Below, one piece after another: positions 36,439 through 47,711 of a stretch of 64,000 bases of DNA. The position numbers and the translations under genes are program-made. Every line of letters begins with the position of its first letter. Positions within the stretch are counted from its first letter, which is position 1. This DNA comes from Bacillus sp. JCM 19058 (GTDB lineage: Bacteria > Bacillota > Bacilli > Bacillales_H > Bacillaceae_D). The notes below the pieces were generated by a model. It was not told the DNA's origin. It did no database searches and saw only the letters and a list, made by a program, of their open reading frames with translations. The stretch lies in the NCBI GenBank assembly GCA_001310555.1, contig BAXO01000014.1:12340-76339 (forward strand), read 5' to 3'.

Positions 36439-38534
36439 TAATCGATAGTCTCTTCTACGTCTTCAAGCACCTGCTCATCTACTTCTACCGGACCTTCGCG
36501 CTCTTCTTGCAAGTCAAAGTACAGGTTCATCATGTCTGCACCGATTCGTTGAGAAACCGATGTATCCGAGCTTGACGTACTGACGTGCGGAACAACGACA
36601 GCAATCGCTATTTCAGGATTGTCGGCGGGCGCATAGGCGATAAATGTTTGGTTATTCCCTTCCACGAGTCTGCCATTCACATGAGTGAAGGACTCGGCCG
36701 TTCCCGTTTTGGCAGCTACCCTCACTGAATGATTCAATCCGTTTTTAAACGTTGTTCTTGCGGTTCCGTTTGTTCCATGGACGACACGCTGCAAGCTTTG
36801 CTGGACGCGTGAAATGTGGGCATCACTCATATCGATGCGATTCAGAACCGTCGGCTCAAACTTTTGCACAACGGCGCCGGGCTCCTCCGGATTTGAGGAT
36901 GGCTCACGAATTTCTGAAACAAGGCGTGCCTTCATGCGATAGCCGTCATTAGCAATCGTGGAAATGTATTGCGCCATTTGCAGCGGGGTATACGTGTCGT
37001 ACTGCCCGATCATAAAGTCGAGTAGCCTACCGTCCAAATGGCGATCACCCGCCACACCTGTAGAGGCTGATGGCAAGTCGATACCCGTCTCGGCGCCAAG
37101 GCCAAACTGGCTAAAATAATACCGCAATTGATCATAAGCCTCTGTAGCCGCAGCCGAGTTTATCGGCATGTCGCGGCTGTAGTTCATATTCCCCATCAGC
37201 ATTCCGATGTAGAACATATATACGTTGGAGGAGCGTTCTAAGGCTGTGGCGTCGTCTACCCAGCCATATTCCTAACCGATTTTTTTTCTCCTCGGTTGCT
37301 CTCAGCTTTATCGGTGCGTCATAAAAGGACTGGCCGATCGAGGTCACGCCCGTCTGAAATCCGGTCAGCACACTTGCCGCCTTGACAGTTGAGCCATTTC
37401 AAACGCCTTATTAATCGTCCCTAAGTGATCATCATTTTTATCAGAATTGGAGCCGACTGCATCGTTATAGCCAGCCATTGCCAGCACATCGCCGGTACGC
37501 GGGTCCATCATGACCGCATAAGCGCTACGATCGCTCAAGTACATGCCAAGATTGCTCGTTACGTGTGACTGAACAATGTCTTCTAACTTTTGCTGCATTT
37601 CCATATCGAGCGTCATAATCAGGTCGTTCCCGCGCTGGCCGAGCCGTTCGTTCGTTTTATGATCGACCACTCCTCCACTCGAAGTCGTTATGTTTTCGAC
37701 GACCGCTTTTTCGCCACGCAATACGTTCTCGTATTGGGCTTCGAGAAAGCTCGTACCGACAATATCGGAGCGTTCATAGCCTCTTGATAAATAGTAATCA
37801 AGCTTCTCGCTCTGAATTTGACCGGTAGAGCCAAACAGTGTGCGGAACGAGTCGCCGAAAACATAGTTTCGGCGTGAATCACGCAATATGTCCACTCCTG
37901 GTAATTGATCAAGCTTTTCGCTAAGCCTGTGCGCCTCCTCCTCGGTTATACCGCGCTTGATTCGTTGTGGCGTATTCGCGTAGCCTCTGCGCATTTCTCG
38001 AAAGATCGCGAACACTCGGATTTCTTCTTCCGTTAATTCGTTCAGATGCTCCTCTGTTACGCGATCGATCTCGAGTTGATACTGTTCGCCTGAATCAAGG
38101 CCGTCTCGTTCTTCCTTTGACACGAGTTCATTTCTCGTTTCTTCATCTTGAAGCAGTAGCCAAAAGTCCTGTTTATCGCGTTCAGGGAATGTTCGATCAG
38201 TATCAATATCAATCAACTTCTCAAGATCTCTAGCTATTGCAAGCATATCGTCAGCGCCTGTTTGCTCCGAAGGGTTCGTGTAGGTAACCGATAATTCCAA
38301 TTCATTATCCACGACGACATTTTGGTAGCGATCATAAAATATGCCCCGGGGTGCGTCGATACGGGCCGTTGAATTACTCGTTCGTTCAAGCTGCTTTGCC
38401 GCTTCCTCTCCCTCGACAATTTGAACGAAACCGAGTCTGAGAATTAAAGCGGAGAATAAAATAAACACCGCGAAAAACAAAATATTTAATCTGACTGGTA
38501 CGTGACGCTTTTTCTTTTGCTTCGTTTTTGCCAA
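36438..38534 (-). CDS. pbpA: Class B penicillin-binding protein PbpA-type (frame broken)
   Basis: Transpeptidase for peptidoglycan of about 700 residues. TTG at 38534 follows GAGGGGGATAGT. Short cytosolic part KTKQKKKRHVPVR, membrane segment LNILFFAVFILFSALILRLG F, PBP dimer domain with IDAPRGIFYDRYQNVVVDN, then the transpeptidase: FEMGSTVKAASVLTGF (SxxK, corrected by one base near 37385), SSNVYMFYIGML (SxN), and AAKTGTAESF (KTG). The T8 run near 37278 also breaks the frame. Acidic C-terminus EVDEQVLEDVEETID. yqgF in B. subtilis; upstream gene is yqgE. Confidence 0.92.
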
Positions 38535-38577
38535 ACTATCCCCCTCGTTCAACCTGTTTGCATGTATATGTAGACAA

Positions 38578-38606
38578 AAACAATAGACACCCTGTAAGGT
38601 GTCTAG
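38578..38606 (-). terminator. Terminator after yqgE
   Basis: AGACACC and GGTGTCT (38585-38604) form a stem that on the minus strand is followed by ATTGTTTTTG. Confidence 0.55.
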
Positions 38607-38859
38607 TAGCAATTCGTTTCGTACACCCGCGTATGCCGTTGCTTCATTGTTTCATGAACCTACTCACGTAGGTGGGTGCCCGCAGACTATCTTTCAACGT
38701 CCAGAAATTGCTCTGGCATGGTGGCCGATCGTCAATTTAGGGCTCCCTTTCTAAATCCAAGGTTCGAAACAGGGAGAAGCTGACTAACACGGCAGGTATT
38801 TAGGTTAACTGTATTATACCATAACAGCCTTCCCTGTCAATGGGTGAAGGCTTTGCATT

Positions 38860-40159
38860 CTACACCGTTGACCCGTTGCTCCCACCGCCTTCTTCGTTTT
38901 TTTTGCCTAGCAAAGCCCAAGCGTTCTCCGTCCTTACTTGACCTAAAACGAATTCGGCGAACGCAAAAATAAATGAGACTATGTCCGGCACCTAAAATGA
39001 GCAGGAGCGCCCGAATGCTCTTTTCTTCAGGAAAGAGCGAAATCGCTGTAATGAACGTGAGCACAGAAACGACTCGGCCCGCATTCAAAAACAGCTCCCG
39101 CACAACGATATACTCGATCCTCATCTCACCTGATTTCCATGAGCGGCCAATGACATCATACGTTAAAGAAATGTAAGGGACGAGCAAAAGCGGATAAGCG
39201 ATCGAGATGACGATTCCATAAAAAATCAGCTTCGTAAACGACAGCTCGAATACGATAATAAAAATAGCAGCGTACAGCAAAATTCCGCCGATTAGAATCG
39301 ATTTTTTTTCGGAAGGACTCTTTAATCAAGCGAGTGACTGTATAATAGGCGGCGAATTGAACAGCAGATGCAACGAGCCCATAGGTTCCGAGCGCCATTT
39401 CACTTTTCGTGACGATATAAATCCACACGACGATCACAAAAGCAAAGGTTCCTTCTCGTAAGCCTTGAAAAAAAATGAGCATTTAAAATGCTGCTCCAGT
39501 TTTTGTTATTGCGCTTTTCTGCCAATATTCGCTTGAAGTAAAATTGACCTTTGGCACTTCGACGCTTCAGCAGGAAGCTTAAAATCACCGCGAGGACAAA
39601 TAGCCCGAGAGAAATCGCAAAAATAACCGTGTAGCCTGTCAGCTTTTCCATTCTCGTAATGATAAATCCAGCGGCGATCGGTCCAATCATGCCTGCAAAA
39701 GAAGACAATAACCCTAAAAAGCCATTGAAAAAAATCTCTCGTTTCCGGTTCGGTTATTTCAAATGTTAGCACGTTAAAGGCTAGCCAGTAAAAGCCCATG
39801 CCAACTCCGAGTAACGAACCTAACAAGAGTAAATTTTCGCTCGTTTTTTCCCCTAGAAACAATACGGTAAAAAAGAAAAACGAGAGGGAGCTGACGCCCA
39901 AACGCAAAACAATCACACGATCGACTTTCTTTGCCAGTCGTCCGGCAAGGATAAAGGTCAAAGGCTGAAAAATAACAGCAGCTAAATTGTACAAAGCAAT
40001 GTCAATAAACTCACCCGATTGCTTCCATAAATAGACATTCACAAACGTATTGGAGAGGGCAATACTTAATGAATACAAACCTCCGATGACTAGCAATAAA
40101 GATAAGTCTTTAGTGACCTCTACATCGCCAATCACTTTGTTTAATAACGATTTCTTCAC
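38860..40159 (-). CDS. yqgE: MFS transporter, YqgE-like (frame broken)
   Basis: About 430 residues, 12 hydrophobic segments, for example LSLLLVIGGLYSLSIALSNT FVNVYLW, ALYNLAAVIFQPLTFILAGR LAKKVDR (MFS loop), LLLLGSLLGVGMGFYWLAFN VLTFEIT, FAGMIGPIAAGFIITRMEKL TGY, FAFVIVVWIYIVTKSEMALG TYGLV and IFYGIVISIAYPLLLVPYIS L. Five or so frame changes, near 39735, 39490, 39304 and 38900; the corrected end reads ENAWALLGKKNEEGGGSNGS. GTG at 40159 follows GGTGGTGGAG. Substrate unknown. Same place as B. subtilis yqgE, between sodA and pbpA. Confidence 0.82.
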
Positions 40160-40373
40160 CGACTCCACCACCCTCATCACTAGTGTGGCTTAATGAAATG
40201 TCGTTATACGAAAAGCTTTTCGGTTTAGTGAAAGCCAATTTATGTAATTCGTCTAGAGACCGCATGTGCGTTTTCCGTCTCTTTTGCAAGGGAAGTTGCA
40301 ATGGCTCTTTCTGTTTTACACGCATAGAAAAAGGAGAGACAATGCCCTGTGCATCTCTCTCCTTCTGCTTGAT

Positions 40374-40982
40374 TTATTTTGCTTCTTTGTAACGCTTTTC
40401 AACTTCATCCCAATTAACAACATTCCAGAACGCGTTAATGTAATCAGGACGACGATTTTGATAATTTAAGTAATAGGCGTGCTCCCATACATCAAGACCA
40501 AGAATTGGCGTTTTCCCTTCAGACAATGGTGAATCCTGATTTGGAGTACTCGTTACCTCTAATTTGCCGCCATCTACGACAAGCCAAGCCCAACCAGAAC
40601 CGAAGCGATTAGCCGCTGCATCAGCAAACTTTTCCTTAAAGGCATCAAAGCTTCCGAAGGTTTCATCAATGGCAGCTGCAACTTCGCCGGAAGGTGCTCC
40701 ACCGCCGTTTGGAGAAAGGATTTGCCAAAAGAATGTGTGGTTAGCATGTCCACCACCATTGTTTCTGACAGCTGTGCGAATGCTCTCCGGCACCGCATTA
40801 AGGTTGCTCACCAAATCATTAATGCTTTTGTTAGCGAGCTCAGCATGACCTTCCAATGCTGCGTTTAGCTTCGTTACATACGTATTGTGATGCTTTCCGT
40901 GATGGATGTTCATCGTTTGCTCATCAATGTGAGGCTCCAGTGCATTTGCGGAATAAGGCAGTTGCGGTAATTCGTATGCCAT
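40374..40982 (-). CDS. sodA: Superoxide dismutase, Mn/Fe type
   Basis: 202 residues, frame intact. [36 protein letters not shown] with metal His in [26 protein letters not shown] with the second His; [19 protein letters not shown] with metal Asp and His. The GGGxxNHxxFW and DVWEHAYY motifs indicate Mn preference. ATG at 40982 follows GGAGGAG. Cytosolic. In B. subtilis sodA also precedes yqgE. Confidence 0.97.
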   Translation of the reverse strand: MAYELPQLPYSANALEPHIDEQTMNIHHGKHHNTYVTKLNAALEGHAELANKSINDLVSNLNAVPESIRTAVRNNGGGHANHTFFWQILSPNGGGAPSGEVAAAIDETFGSFDAFKEKFADAAANRFGSGWAWLVVDGGKLEVTSTPNQDSPLSEGKTPILGLDVWEHAYYLNYQNRRPDYINAFWNVVNWDEVEKRYKEAK

Positions 40983-41227
40983 TTCAAAATCTCCTCCTTG
41001 GTTTGTAAAAAAAGTATTTGGAGATTGCTCTCCAATTATGAAGAACGACTTTACAAACATAAATGTTTCATAAGTCTATGTTCTACGTTACCAAAATTTT
41101 CACTTGCTTGCAACGGTTACGCTCATCCGAGCGCGAGCATGAAATTTTCTGATTGTTACGCGGCTTGTCATATTCACCGCCGCCTTTCCATACACATAGT
41201 CCAAGCATTACTCTTGGAGGGAAGCGC

Positions 41228-42039
41228 ATGAATTGGATAGAAGCTCTATTTATCGGCTTTATTCAGGGAATTTCAGAGTTTTTGCCGATTTCCAGCACCG
41301 CTCATCTAATCTTGTTCGGACGACTGCTCGGAATCGAAATGCAAGGGACCCAGCTTTCATTTGAGCTATTTTTGCACGTAGCGTCGCTGCTCGCCGTTCT
41401 TTTTTTATTTTCGTCAGGATCTTTATCAAGTCCTGCGTGATTTTTTTCGTTTATTTCACGAGAAGAACGGCATCTGCCAAAAATAATTTTCGTTTCGTTC
41501 TGTTCATGGCTGCCTCCACCTTGATTACTATGATTGTTGGCAAAGGGTTTGAACAAATGCTGGGGAATTCCTTGACGACTCCGGCCACTATTGGTGTCTC
41601 ATTAATCGTTACAGGACTATTTTTGATCTTAATCGAGCACGGTATTCAGGCCGGAGCGAAGAGCCAAGCCGAGATTAACTGGAAAGACAGCATCTTCATT
41701 GGCGTGGCTCAAGCGCTAGCGATTATTCCAGGAATCTCTCGCTCGGGAAGCACGTTAATCGCCGCCCTATGGTGTGGGCTATCAAAAGATTTAGCGCTCC
41801 GTTACTCATTTTTATTATCGATTCCAATTATTTTAGGGCTCTCTTTGCTCAAATTAACCGATTTTATGAATAGTCTCGACCTTCGTTACATCAAGGAGCT
41901 CTGGCTCGCGTTCGCCGCTGCCTTCCTTTCTGCTCTGATCGGTATTAAATGGATGATCGATATGGTAAAACGTGCGAAGCTTAGTTATTTTGCCGTTTAC
42001 TGCATAGCAGTTGGAATTGTCACTTGGCTCTATTTTTAG
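41228..42039 (+). CDS. uppP: Undecaprenyl-diphosphatase BacA/UppP (frame broken)
   Basis: Recycles undecaprenyl pyrophosphate for the cell wall; also gives bacitracin tolerance. About 270 residues, eight membrane segments. MNWIEALFIGFIQGISEFLP ISSTAHLIL holds the first catalytic motif (E-FLPISS), and AIIPGISRSGSTLIAALWCG LSK the second (PGxSRSG). ATG at 41228 follows GGAGGGAAG. Two run-length changes near 41405 and 41440 break the frame after the second helix. Confidence 0.93.
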
Positions 42040-42132
42040 CAGCACAGTGCTCAGCTCCCGAAGTAACCAGCTTGTGCCCCGCCTTTATGTCATTCGTATC
42101 GGCGCGTTTCGCCTGTTCTATACGACAACATT

Positions 42133-42170
42133 AAAAAGCCACCTCACCTTATGAGATGAAGTGGCTAGCA
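42133..42170 (-). terminator. Terminator of the tRNA operon
   Basis: On the minus strand GCCACTTCA pairs with TGAGGTGGC (one G-T pair), followed by TTTTT at 42133-42137. Confidence 0.75.
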
Positions 42171-42174
42171 TGAG

Positions 42175-42264
42175 CGGAGGAGGAGGGATTCGAACCCCCG
42201 CGCGGTTTAATCCGCCTGTCGGTTTTCAAGACCGATCCCTTCAGCCGGACTTGGGTACTCCTCC
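42175..42264 (-). tRNA. tRNA-Ser (anticodon TGA)
   Basis: Acceptor GGAGGAG with CTCCTCC, long variable arm, anticodon loop CTTGAAA (TGA), T-loop TTCGAAT. Fifth and last in the cluster. Confidence 0.95.
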
Positions 42265-42326
42265 AGTTTAGTTGTCTGAAGCAAGGTAGGAGGCTGGACT
42301 GTAGCCTCCTACCTTCAATTTAAAAA

Positions 42327-42397
42327 ATGGACCTGTAGGACTCGAACCTACGACCAATCGGTTATGAGCCGACCGCTCTGACCAACTGAGCTAAGTC
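42327..42397 (-). tRNA. tRNA with CAT anticodon, Ile2 type (three bases short)
   Basis: Anticodon loop CTCATAA and T-arm GTAGGTTCGAGTCCTAC match the Bacillus tRNA-Ile2 (CAT, lysidine-modified), which starts GGACCTTTAGCTCAG and ends AAGGTCC. Here the 5' end reads GGACTTAGCTCAG and the 3' end AGGTCC, so one C, one T and one A are missing from short runs and the gene is 71 instead of 74 bases. Elongator Met is the alternative reading of CAT. Confidence 0.8.
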
Positions 42398-42403
42398 CGT
42401 ATG

Positions 42404-42478
42404 GGGCGGCTGATGGGAATCGAACCCACGAATGCCGGAACCACAATCCGGTGCGTTAACCACTTCGCCACAACCGCC
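42404..42478 (-). tRNA. tRNA-His (anticodon GTG)
   Basis: Acceptor GCGGTTG with CAGCCGC plus the extra 5' G opposite C73 that marks tRNA-His; anticodon loop TTGTGGT (GTG). Confidence 0.95.
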
Positions 42479-42511
42479 ATGTCACTGAACGAAGCTGTTT
42501 TAAAAAAAGAG

Positions 42512-42585
42512 TAGCGGCGGAGGGGATCGAACCCCCGACCTCACGGGTATGAACCGTACGCTCTAGCCAGCTGAGCTACACCGCC
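42512..42585 (-). tRNA. tRNA-Met (anticodon CAT, elongator)
   Basis: Sequence GGCGGTGTAGCTCAGCTGGC onward is the Bacillus elongator tRNA-Met; anticodon loop TTCATAC (CAT). Confidence 0.93.
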
Positions 42586-42594
42586 AAGATCCGT

Positions 42595-42669
42595 TGGCTC
42601 CACAGGTAGGATTCGAACCTACGACCGATCGGTTAACAGCCGATTGCTCTACCACTGAGCTACTGTGGA
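42595..42669 (-). tRNA. tRNA-Asn (anticodon GTT), CCA encoded
   Basis: Acceptor TCCACAG with CTGTGGA, anticodon loop CTGTTAA (GTT), followed by encoded CCA at 42595-42597. First tRNA of the operon. Confidence 0.95.
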
Positions 42670-42687
42670 ATAAGAAAGACAAGAACT

Positions 42688-42716
42688 ATAATAGCATGTG
42701 CACAGTTAGACGTCAA
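42688..42716 (-). promoter_or_regulatory. Promoter of the tRNA operon
   Basis: On the minus strand TTGACG (42711-42716) and TATTAT (42688-42693) are 17 bases apart, 19 bases before tRNA-Asn. The rest of 42717-42998 holds no gene that I can see. Confidence 0.7.
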
Positions 42717-42998
42717 TACCGAATTTATTAAAATCTCTACTTACCAGCCTGAGTTTGGCAAGACGAACAGCGTAATCACGCCATTCATACTTTACCACAG
42801 GTCAATCAATGAAACAAGCCTTTGATAGCCAATACTTGCACGTCAAGAGCTGACAGAGCTTCGTCACTAGTTGATCAACGATCGCTCTGAAACGCTAAAT
42901 TCTAATCGGCTTGTCTCGTTTACATACACGAAAAAAGTCAACCTGGACAAAACTATTTATGATCAATAAAAAAAGGAGGGAGCCTCCTTTTTCTAAGC

Positions 42999-44623
42999 TT
43001 ACACATAATGTTCAGTAACTGCTTCTGCAATATTTACAGCGTGGTCTCCAATTCGTTCCAGGTTGCTGACAATATCGACGAACACAATCCCAGAAGCTCC
43101 GGAGCATTTGCCCTCATTGATTCTGATGATGTGCTGCTTTCGCAATTTTCGCTCCATCTGATCAATTTGTTCTTCTTTTTTGATGGCAGATTGGGCTCGC
43201 TCCAAATCGTCGTTTTCTAAAGCGACGATCGCTTCTTGCAGCGTCGAAATCGTCAAGTCGAACATTTCTTCTAAGTCCGCAAGCGCTTTGTCCGACATCG
43301 CTACTTTATTAGCTTTTTGATAATCCTTTAATTCGACAATATTTTCGACATGATCGCCTATACGTTCAATATCGCGAACGGTATCGAGGAGCATCGAATG
43401 AAGCTCCGAATCGTGGCCTGACAAAGAGCGTGAAGAAAGCTGAATCAAATAGTCAGTGATTTTTCGATCGAGATTGTTTATCGCTTCTTCGTATTGCGTT
43501 GCCAGTTCCGCATTCCTTTTTTTCACCCTTCATCATATATTCACTGACTTCAACCAAAGCATTTTGTGAAAAATCGGCCATGCGCAATACTTCTTGCTTC
43601 GCTTGACCAAGGGCGATGGCTGGGGAGCTCCCGATAAAGCGTGGGTCAAGGTGCTTCGTCTTATAATCGACTGTAATTTCCTCTCCAGGAATCAGCTTCG
43701 TAACGATAAGGGCAAGTATAGCAACAAATGGTAATTGTACTAACGTATTTGAGACATTGTAAAAGCCGTGGGCAAAAGCAATAGTCATCGGTTTATTTAA
43801 AGAAAGTTGAACCTCGAGAAATTGGATCAAACTTGTGAATGGAATAAATAGTAACAGCACAAGTACAGCACCAATTAAATTAAATATAACATGAGTAAAG
43901 GCGGCGCGCTTTGCAGCAATTGAAGCGCCGATGGCGGCAAATACCGCGGTAATCGTCGTTCCGATATTATCGCCGATCAAAACAGACAGCGCGGCGTTCA
44001 GCTCCATTGCTCCTTGATCATACAGCTGCTGTAATAACGCAATTGAGGCTGTAGAGCTTTGAATCAGCATCGTAAGAAGTGTCCCGATAAATACGCCTAA
44101 AATTGGTGTTTCGCTTAATTTCAACGTTAAGTTGTAAAAGCGTCAAGGTCGCGCAGAGGCGCCATCCCATCCCCCATCAAATTCAACCCGTAGAACAGAG
44201 CTCCGAATCCAAAAATTACTTGACCGAAATGATTCGTTCTCTTATTTTTGAAAAAGAAGATTAACGCTGCACCAAGAGCAACAATCGGCAATGCATAGCT
44301 AGAAATTTTGAAGCCGATAATAAAGGCAGTCAATGTCGTTCCGATATTGGCTCCCATAATAACACCGATCGCTTGCCTAAGCGTCATGAAACCGGCATTG
44401 ACTAAACCAATGGTTAGTACAGTCGTGCCTGAACTCGTTTGAATTAAACAGGTGACGACAATCCCGGCAATGACTCCCATAACCGGATTTGTAGTAAACT
44501 TATCCAACAGATCACGCAGACGATCACCAGCTATTTTTGAAGACCATCTCCATGTACTTCATTCCGAACAGGAAGATTCCGAGCCCTCCAAAAAAATGTG
44601 AACAATACGGACTGTAGATCCAC
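42999..44623 (-). CDS. Na/Pi cotransporter family protein (frame broken)
   Basis: NptA/YqeW type, about 540 residues. N-terminus VDLQSVLFTFFGGLGIFLFG MKYM; two inverted Na/Pi repeats each with the QSS/QTSSGTT signature (TCLIQTSSGTTVLTIGLVNA and TMLIQSSTASIALLQQL) and NIGTTLTAFI / NIGTTITAVF; C-terminal PhoU-like helical domain with DTVRDIERIGDHVENIVEL and DIVSNLERIGDHAVNIAEAV T. GTG at 44623. Frame changes near 44590, 44540, 44125 and 43515. Moves phosphate (or a similar ion) with sodium, which suits an alkaliphile. Confidence 0.87.
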
Positions 44624-44931
44624 TCTCTCTCACTCATCCCTTCATTTTCATAAGTTGGCCTTTTCTTTTTTTCGACAAACCTCAACAATGGCACCTTGTC
44701 TATTATTAAGCATTTTTAAAGCTTTTGTAAACAGCTTATTTTATTTTTCCTTAATATTCTATAAATCTAATCGTTATAACCCTTATTGTATTTGTCTTTT
44801 TTCGCTTTATTTTTTAGGCGAATCGTAGTTGATCTGATCGCCTACGCCTAGATTATCATTCTTGTCTTCGCCGCACACCTTACTGTACAATAAAAATGAT
44901 TGCCTAAAAAAATTCAAAGAAAGGTGAATGA
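44624..44931. other. A/T-rich divergent intergenic region
   Basis: 308 bases of very A/T-rich sequence between two divergent genes; presumably promoters for both, but I cannot pick a clear pair of boxes. No gene seen. Confidence 0.4.
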
Positions 44932-45714
44932 ATGAGCAGGTTTGAGTTTTTTTACAAAAGCTTTTACAACTTTCGAGTTATTGCATACAGTCGCTTGCAA
45001 CCAATTACAAAAGCAATCGGTCATGTTTTGTTCGTCATTTTTTTTAGCATGCCTACCATTTATCGTTCTTATCAGTATTTCCCTAAATAATAGCTTGAGT
45101 CAGCTATATAAAATTACGGAATCCGAGCTGCCTTTTTTTTGAGATAACAAGCGGAACATTAACGACCGAGAATTCTAGCGCTTTTATAAATGACGAAATC
45201 ATTGATGGACGGGTTATTCTCGATCCGATGAACGATGACCGTTTATTTGACATGGATACCGAGCAAGGTATCGCATTGCGTGAGCGTGAGCTGGTCATGT
45301 TTGATCATGGGGAGACACATACGATTCCCTACACCCTTCTTGGACAAGATTCGATGAATAAAGGACAATTGCTTGAACGCCTTTCTGATCTACAAGCCTT
45401 TTTTTTCCGATATTAATTCTGATTATCGCTGCACTTTTTTTATATTGCCGTCGCCGGTGCGGCTTTTCTAGGGATTAGTTTGCTAGCATTTTTTTGGCTT
45501 CCTCATCCGCGGAAAACGGATAAGCCTGCAATATAAACAGCTTTGGACGATGGCAGCATTTGCGCTCACATTGCCTGCGATTGGCTTTTCGTGGCTGGAC
45601 GCTTGGGTAATCTCAATTCCGTTTCCTGTTTTAGTACTTGCAGCAATCGCCATGCTGGCACTTTCGATCCGCGCCGTCCCTATTCCTAAACAGCGAAAGA
45701 GCGAGAACACGTAA
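44932..45714 (+). CDS. DUF1189 family membrane protein (frame broken)
   Basis: About 258 residues. MSRFEFFYKSFYNFRVIAYS RLQPITKAIGHVL leads to a first membrane segment ACLPFIVLISISLN; an extracellular loop (TSGTLTTENSSAFINDEIID GRVILDPMNDDRLF) and then IAVAGAAFLGISLLAFF-type helices, QLWTMAAFALTLPAIGFSWL DAW and FPVLVLAAIAMLALSIRAV. This is the DUF1189 layout. Frame changes at T8 45035-45042, T8 45131-45138, T8 45399-45406 and T7 near 45433. ATG at 44932 follows AAAGGTG. Function unknown. Confidence 0.7.
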
Positions 45715-45727
45715 AGGTGTTTCTCGC

Positions 45728-46380
45728 TCAATCAGTTGCGGTAGTTGATTTCTCAATTTCACGGATCACAATTCGAGTACCGTCGACCGAAACGACTTCA
45801 ATATCTTTGTTCGCTTCAATCCACTGACTCCCACTCGTAGCACTATATTGCTTTTCCTCAATGACAATCGTTCCCGTCGGACGAAAAGGGGTAATCGTCT
45901 TGCCTTGTTTCCCGATGAGTTCGCGATACGACTCGTTAATTGAATTGTACCCTTTATCACCGGTGAGCCGATCTCTCAAGGTCATCTTTGACCAAATAAT
46001 TCGTGAAGGAAAAACTTTTAAAAACATCATCGAGCCGGCAGCCCCGAGGATAAAGCCCATCGATACGAGGAACCCGTAAATCATGTCAGGGGATGGCAGC
46101 GCTAAGCCTGCGATCATAAGCAGCACCCCGATAACAGCTACTGTACCGTCTGTAATAAACTTTCCATCCAGCATAATTAATGACAGACCGACTAAATACA
46201 AAATGACGACCCAAAACCCGACATCTCCAGAAATATGATAGGAAAAGTACATAGCCATGATGGCAATACCGAGAATAGCAAAAATTCCTTTCGCCCGTAC
46301 AAGCAATTCACCAAATAAAAAATAATGTGCCTAAAAAAAATAACAAGAAATCCAACCGTTGCCGAATCCAGCCAATCCAT
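45728..46380 (-). CDS. NfeD family membrane protein (frame broken near start)
   Basis: About 217 residues: MDWLDSATVGFLVIFFLGTL then FAILGIAIMAMYFSYHISGD VGFWVVILYLVGLSLIML and further membrane segments, followed by the NfeD OB-fold C-terminus LIGKQGKTITPFRPTGTIVI EE and EVVSVDGTRIVIREIE. It lacks the ClpP-like protease domain of long NfeD proteins, so it is the short type (compare YuaF). Such proteins partner with flotillin/SPFH proteins, none of which is in the window. A7 run near 46331 breaks the frame. ATG at 46380 follows AAGGGGG. Confidence 0.82.
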
Positions 46381-46701
46381 ATACACATGCCCCCTTACTT
46401 AATCATTTAGCACAAACTTTAATTATAAAGAATAATTCTCTACTCCCAATTCCTAAATGGTACAAGGAACCGATGACATCAGTGTAAAGCAAAAGCGCAT
46501 AAGCTATCCAGCCGTTCGTCTAAAAAAAGTACTCTAAGACACTTCCTTTAAATGGACGAAAACTAGTCAATTGGTCGCGTCCATTTTCTAAAGCGAGTTC
46601 ACTTTTTGATATATACGTGTGAACGCGAAAAATGTTTCAGAAAAACGGATGATTGGACGTAGTCTAGTGAAGCCTAGTAGTAAATGGAGGTGTACTCGCT
46701 T
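46381..46701. other. Intergenic, nothing recognised
   Basis: 320 bases with no gene on either strand; presumably promoter regions of the NfeD gene and the small ORF at 46702. Confidence 0.35.
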
Positions 46702-46800
46702 TTGAAAAACGAACGCAAGAAAAGAGCAAGCAAGTCTAAACGCCGCGCAGCTGCTACTCCTGCTTACACACACCTCTCAAAGAGTCCACAAAAAGTGTGA
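46702..46800 (+). CDS. Very small basic protein (32 residues)
   Basis: TTG at 46702 has a strong ribosome site (GGAGGTG, eight bases away). The product starts MKNERKKRASKSKRRAAATP and ends YTHLSKSPQKV: eleven Lys/Arg in 32 residues, no hydrophobic segment. A clean frame with its own terminator right after the stop. Such a basic peptide could bind nucleic acid or be a spore-core or ribosome-associated protein; not recognised. Confidence 0.5.
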   Translation: MKNERKKRASKSKRRAAATPAYTHLSKSPQKV

Positions 46801-46808
46801 GAGAAAAA

Positions 46809-46834
46809 AAAGAGAGGGTTCCCCCTCTCTTTAT
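46809..46834. terminator. Bidirectional terminator
   Basis: AAAGAGAGGG and CCCTCTCTTT form a stem around a short loop (46809-46832) with an A run before it and TTATT after. Shared by the small basic ORF and the DUF1002 gene. Confidence 0.75.
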
Positions 46835-47711
46835 TATGAACTAAAAACTCCGCGAATGGAATCAATAAACCTGTTGACTAGATCCAAAAATCGCTGGATA
46901 AACGATTGCGTATCTTCCCGATTCAATATATCGTCGAGATTATCGCGAACTTTACTAATTTGCTCCTGCACCTGATCCCAATTAATATTTAAATCCTTCA
47001 TTCTCATAAAAAGAGAGACGAGACCATCCAGCTCTTGATCTGTCAGTGTAATTCCAAGCTCCTCGGCAAGACGGCGAATTAGATCGCGCAAATCGCCTTC
47101 GGTTTCGATCGGATTCTCAGCAAGCTCTTCTTTAATTCGATTCATCAATTCCGTAGCTTTTTCGACCCCGATTGACTCGCCCAATTCGGCTGTCCTGATC
47201 ATTTCTTCATTAGCAACCTGTTTTTGTTCTTCGGGTATAACGATATCGGCAGCGATTTCATAAGCCTTAATTAATCCAGTTAATCCGGCAGTTCCAGACA
47301 CGTTCATCGGCGCCGTCACATAAACCTCAGCATCCTCGACACCTGCTGTGATCAAGGCGTTGGCAAACATTGCTTCTGACACCCAATTCACATTATGTGT
47401 CTCGACATTGATGCCGGTACCTCCCTCCCCAATCGTTATTTTCGAAGAGGATAAGGCGTTTGAGCGATTGTCGCGGCTGCCACATAATCGCCAAGATATT
47501 GGTGCTCTTCTTCGTTGGAAACCGAAATCACAAGCACATCTTCTTCATTAACTTCCATTTCATCAAGCAGCTGCTGACGTTGCTGCTCAGATAAATCTTC
47601 TCCTAATGTAACGATAACGTCCCCTGGTACAGCATCCGCCATAACAACAGAGGGGATGAGCAAAGCAAAAACAAGCGTTAACGCTATCCATTTCTTCATT
47701 CTAAACTTCAT
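46834..47711 (-). CDS. DUF1002 family secreted protein (frame broken)
   Basis: About 292 residues with a Sec signal peptide (MKKWIALTLVFALLIPSVVM ADA). DUF1002 core: GDVIVTLGEDLSEQQRQQLL DEM, VLVISVSNEEEHQYLGDY, ITIGEGGTGINVETHNVNWV SEAMFANALITAGVEDAEVY VTAPMNVSGTAGLTGLIKAY EIA, then helical regions ending in DTQSFIQRFLDLVNRFIDSI RG. ATG at 47711 with GAGAGGAG upstream; a second ATG twelve bases later is possible. One frame change near 47455. Function unknown. Confidence 0.82.
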
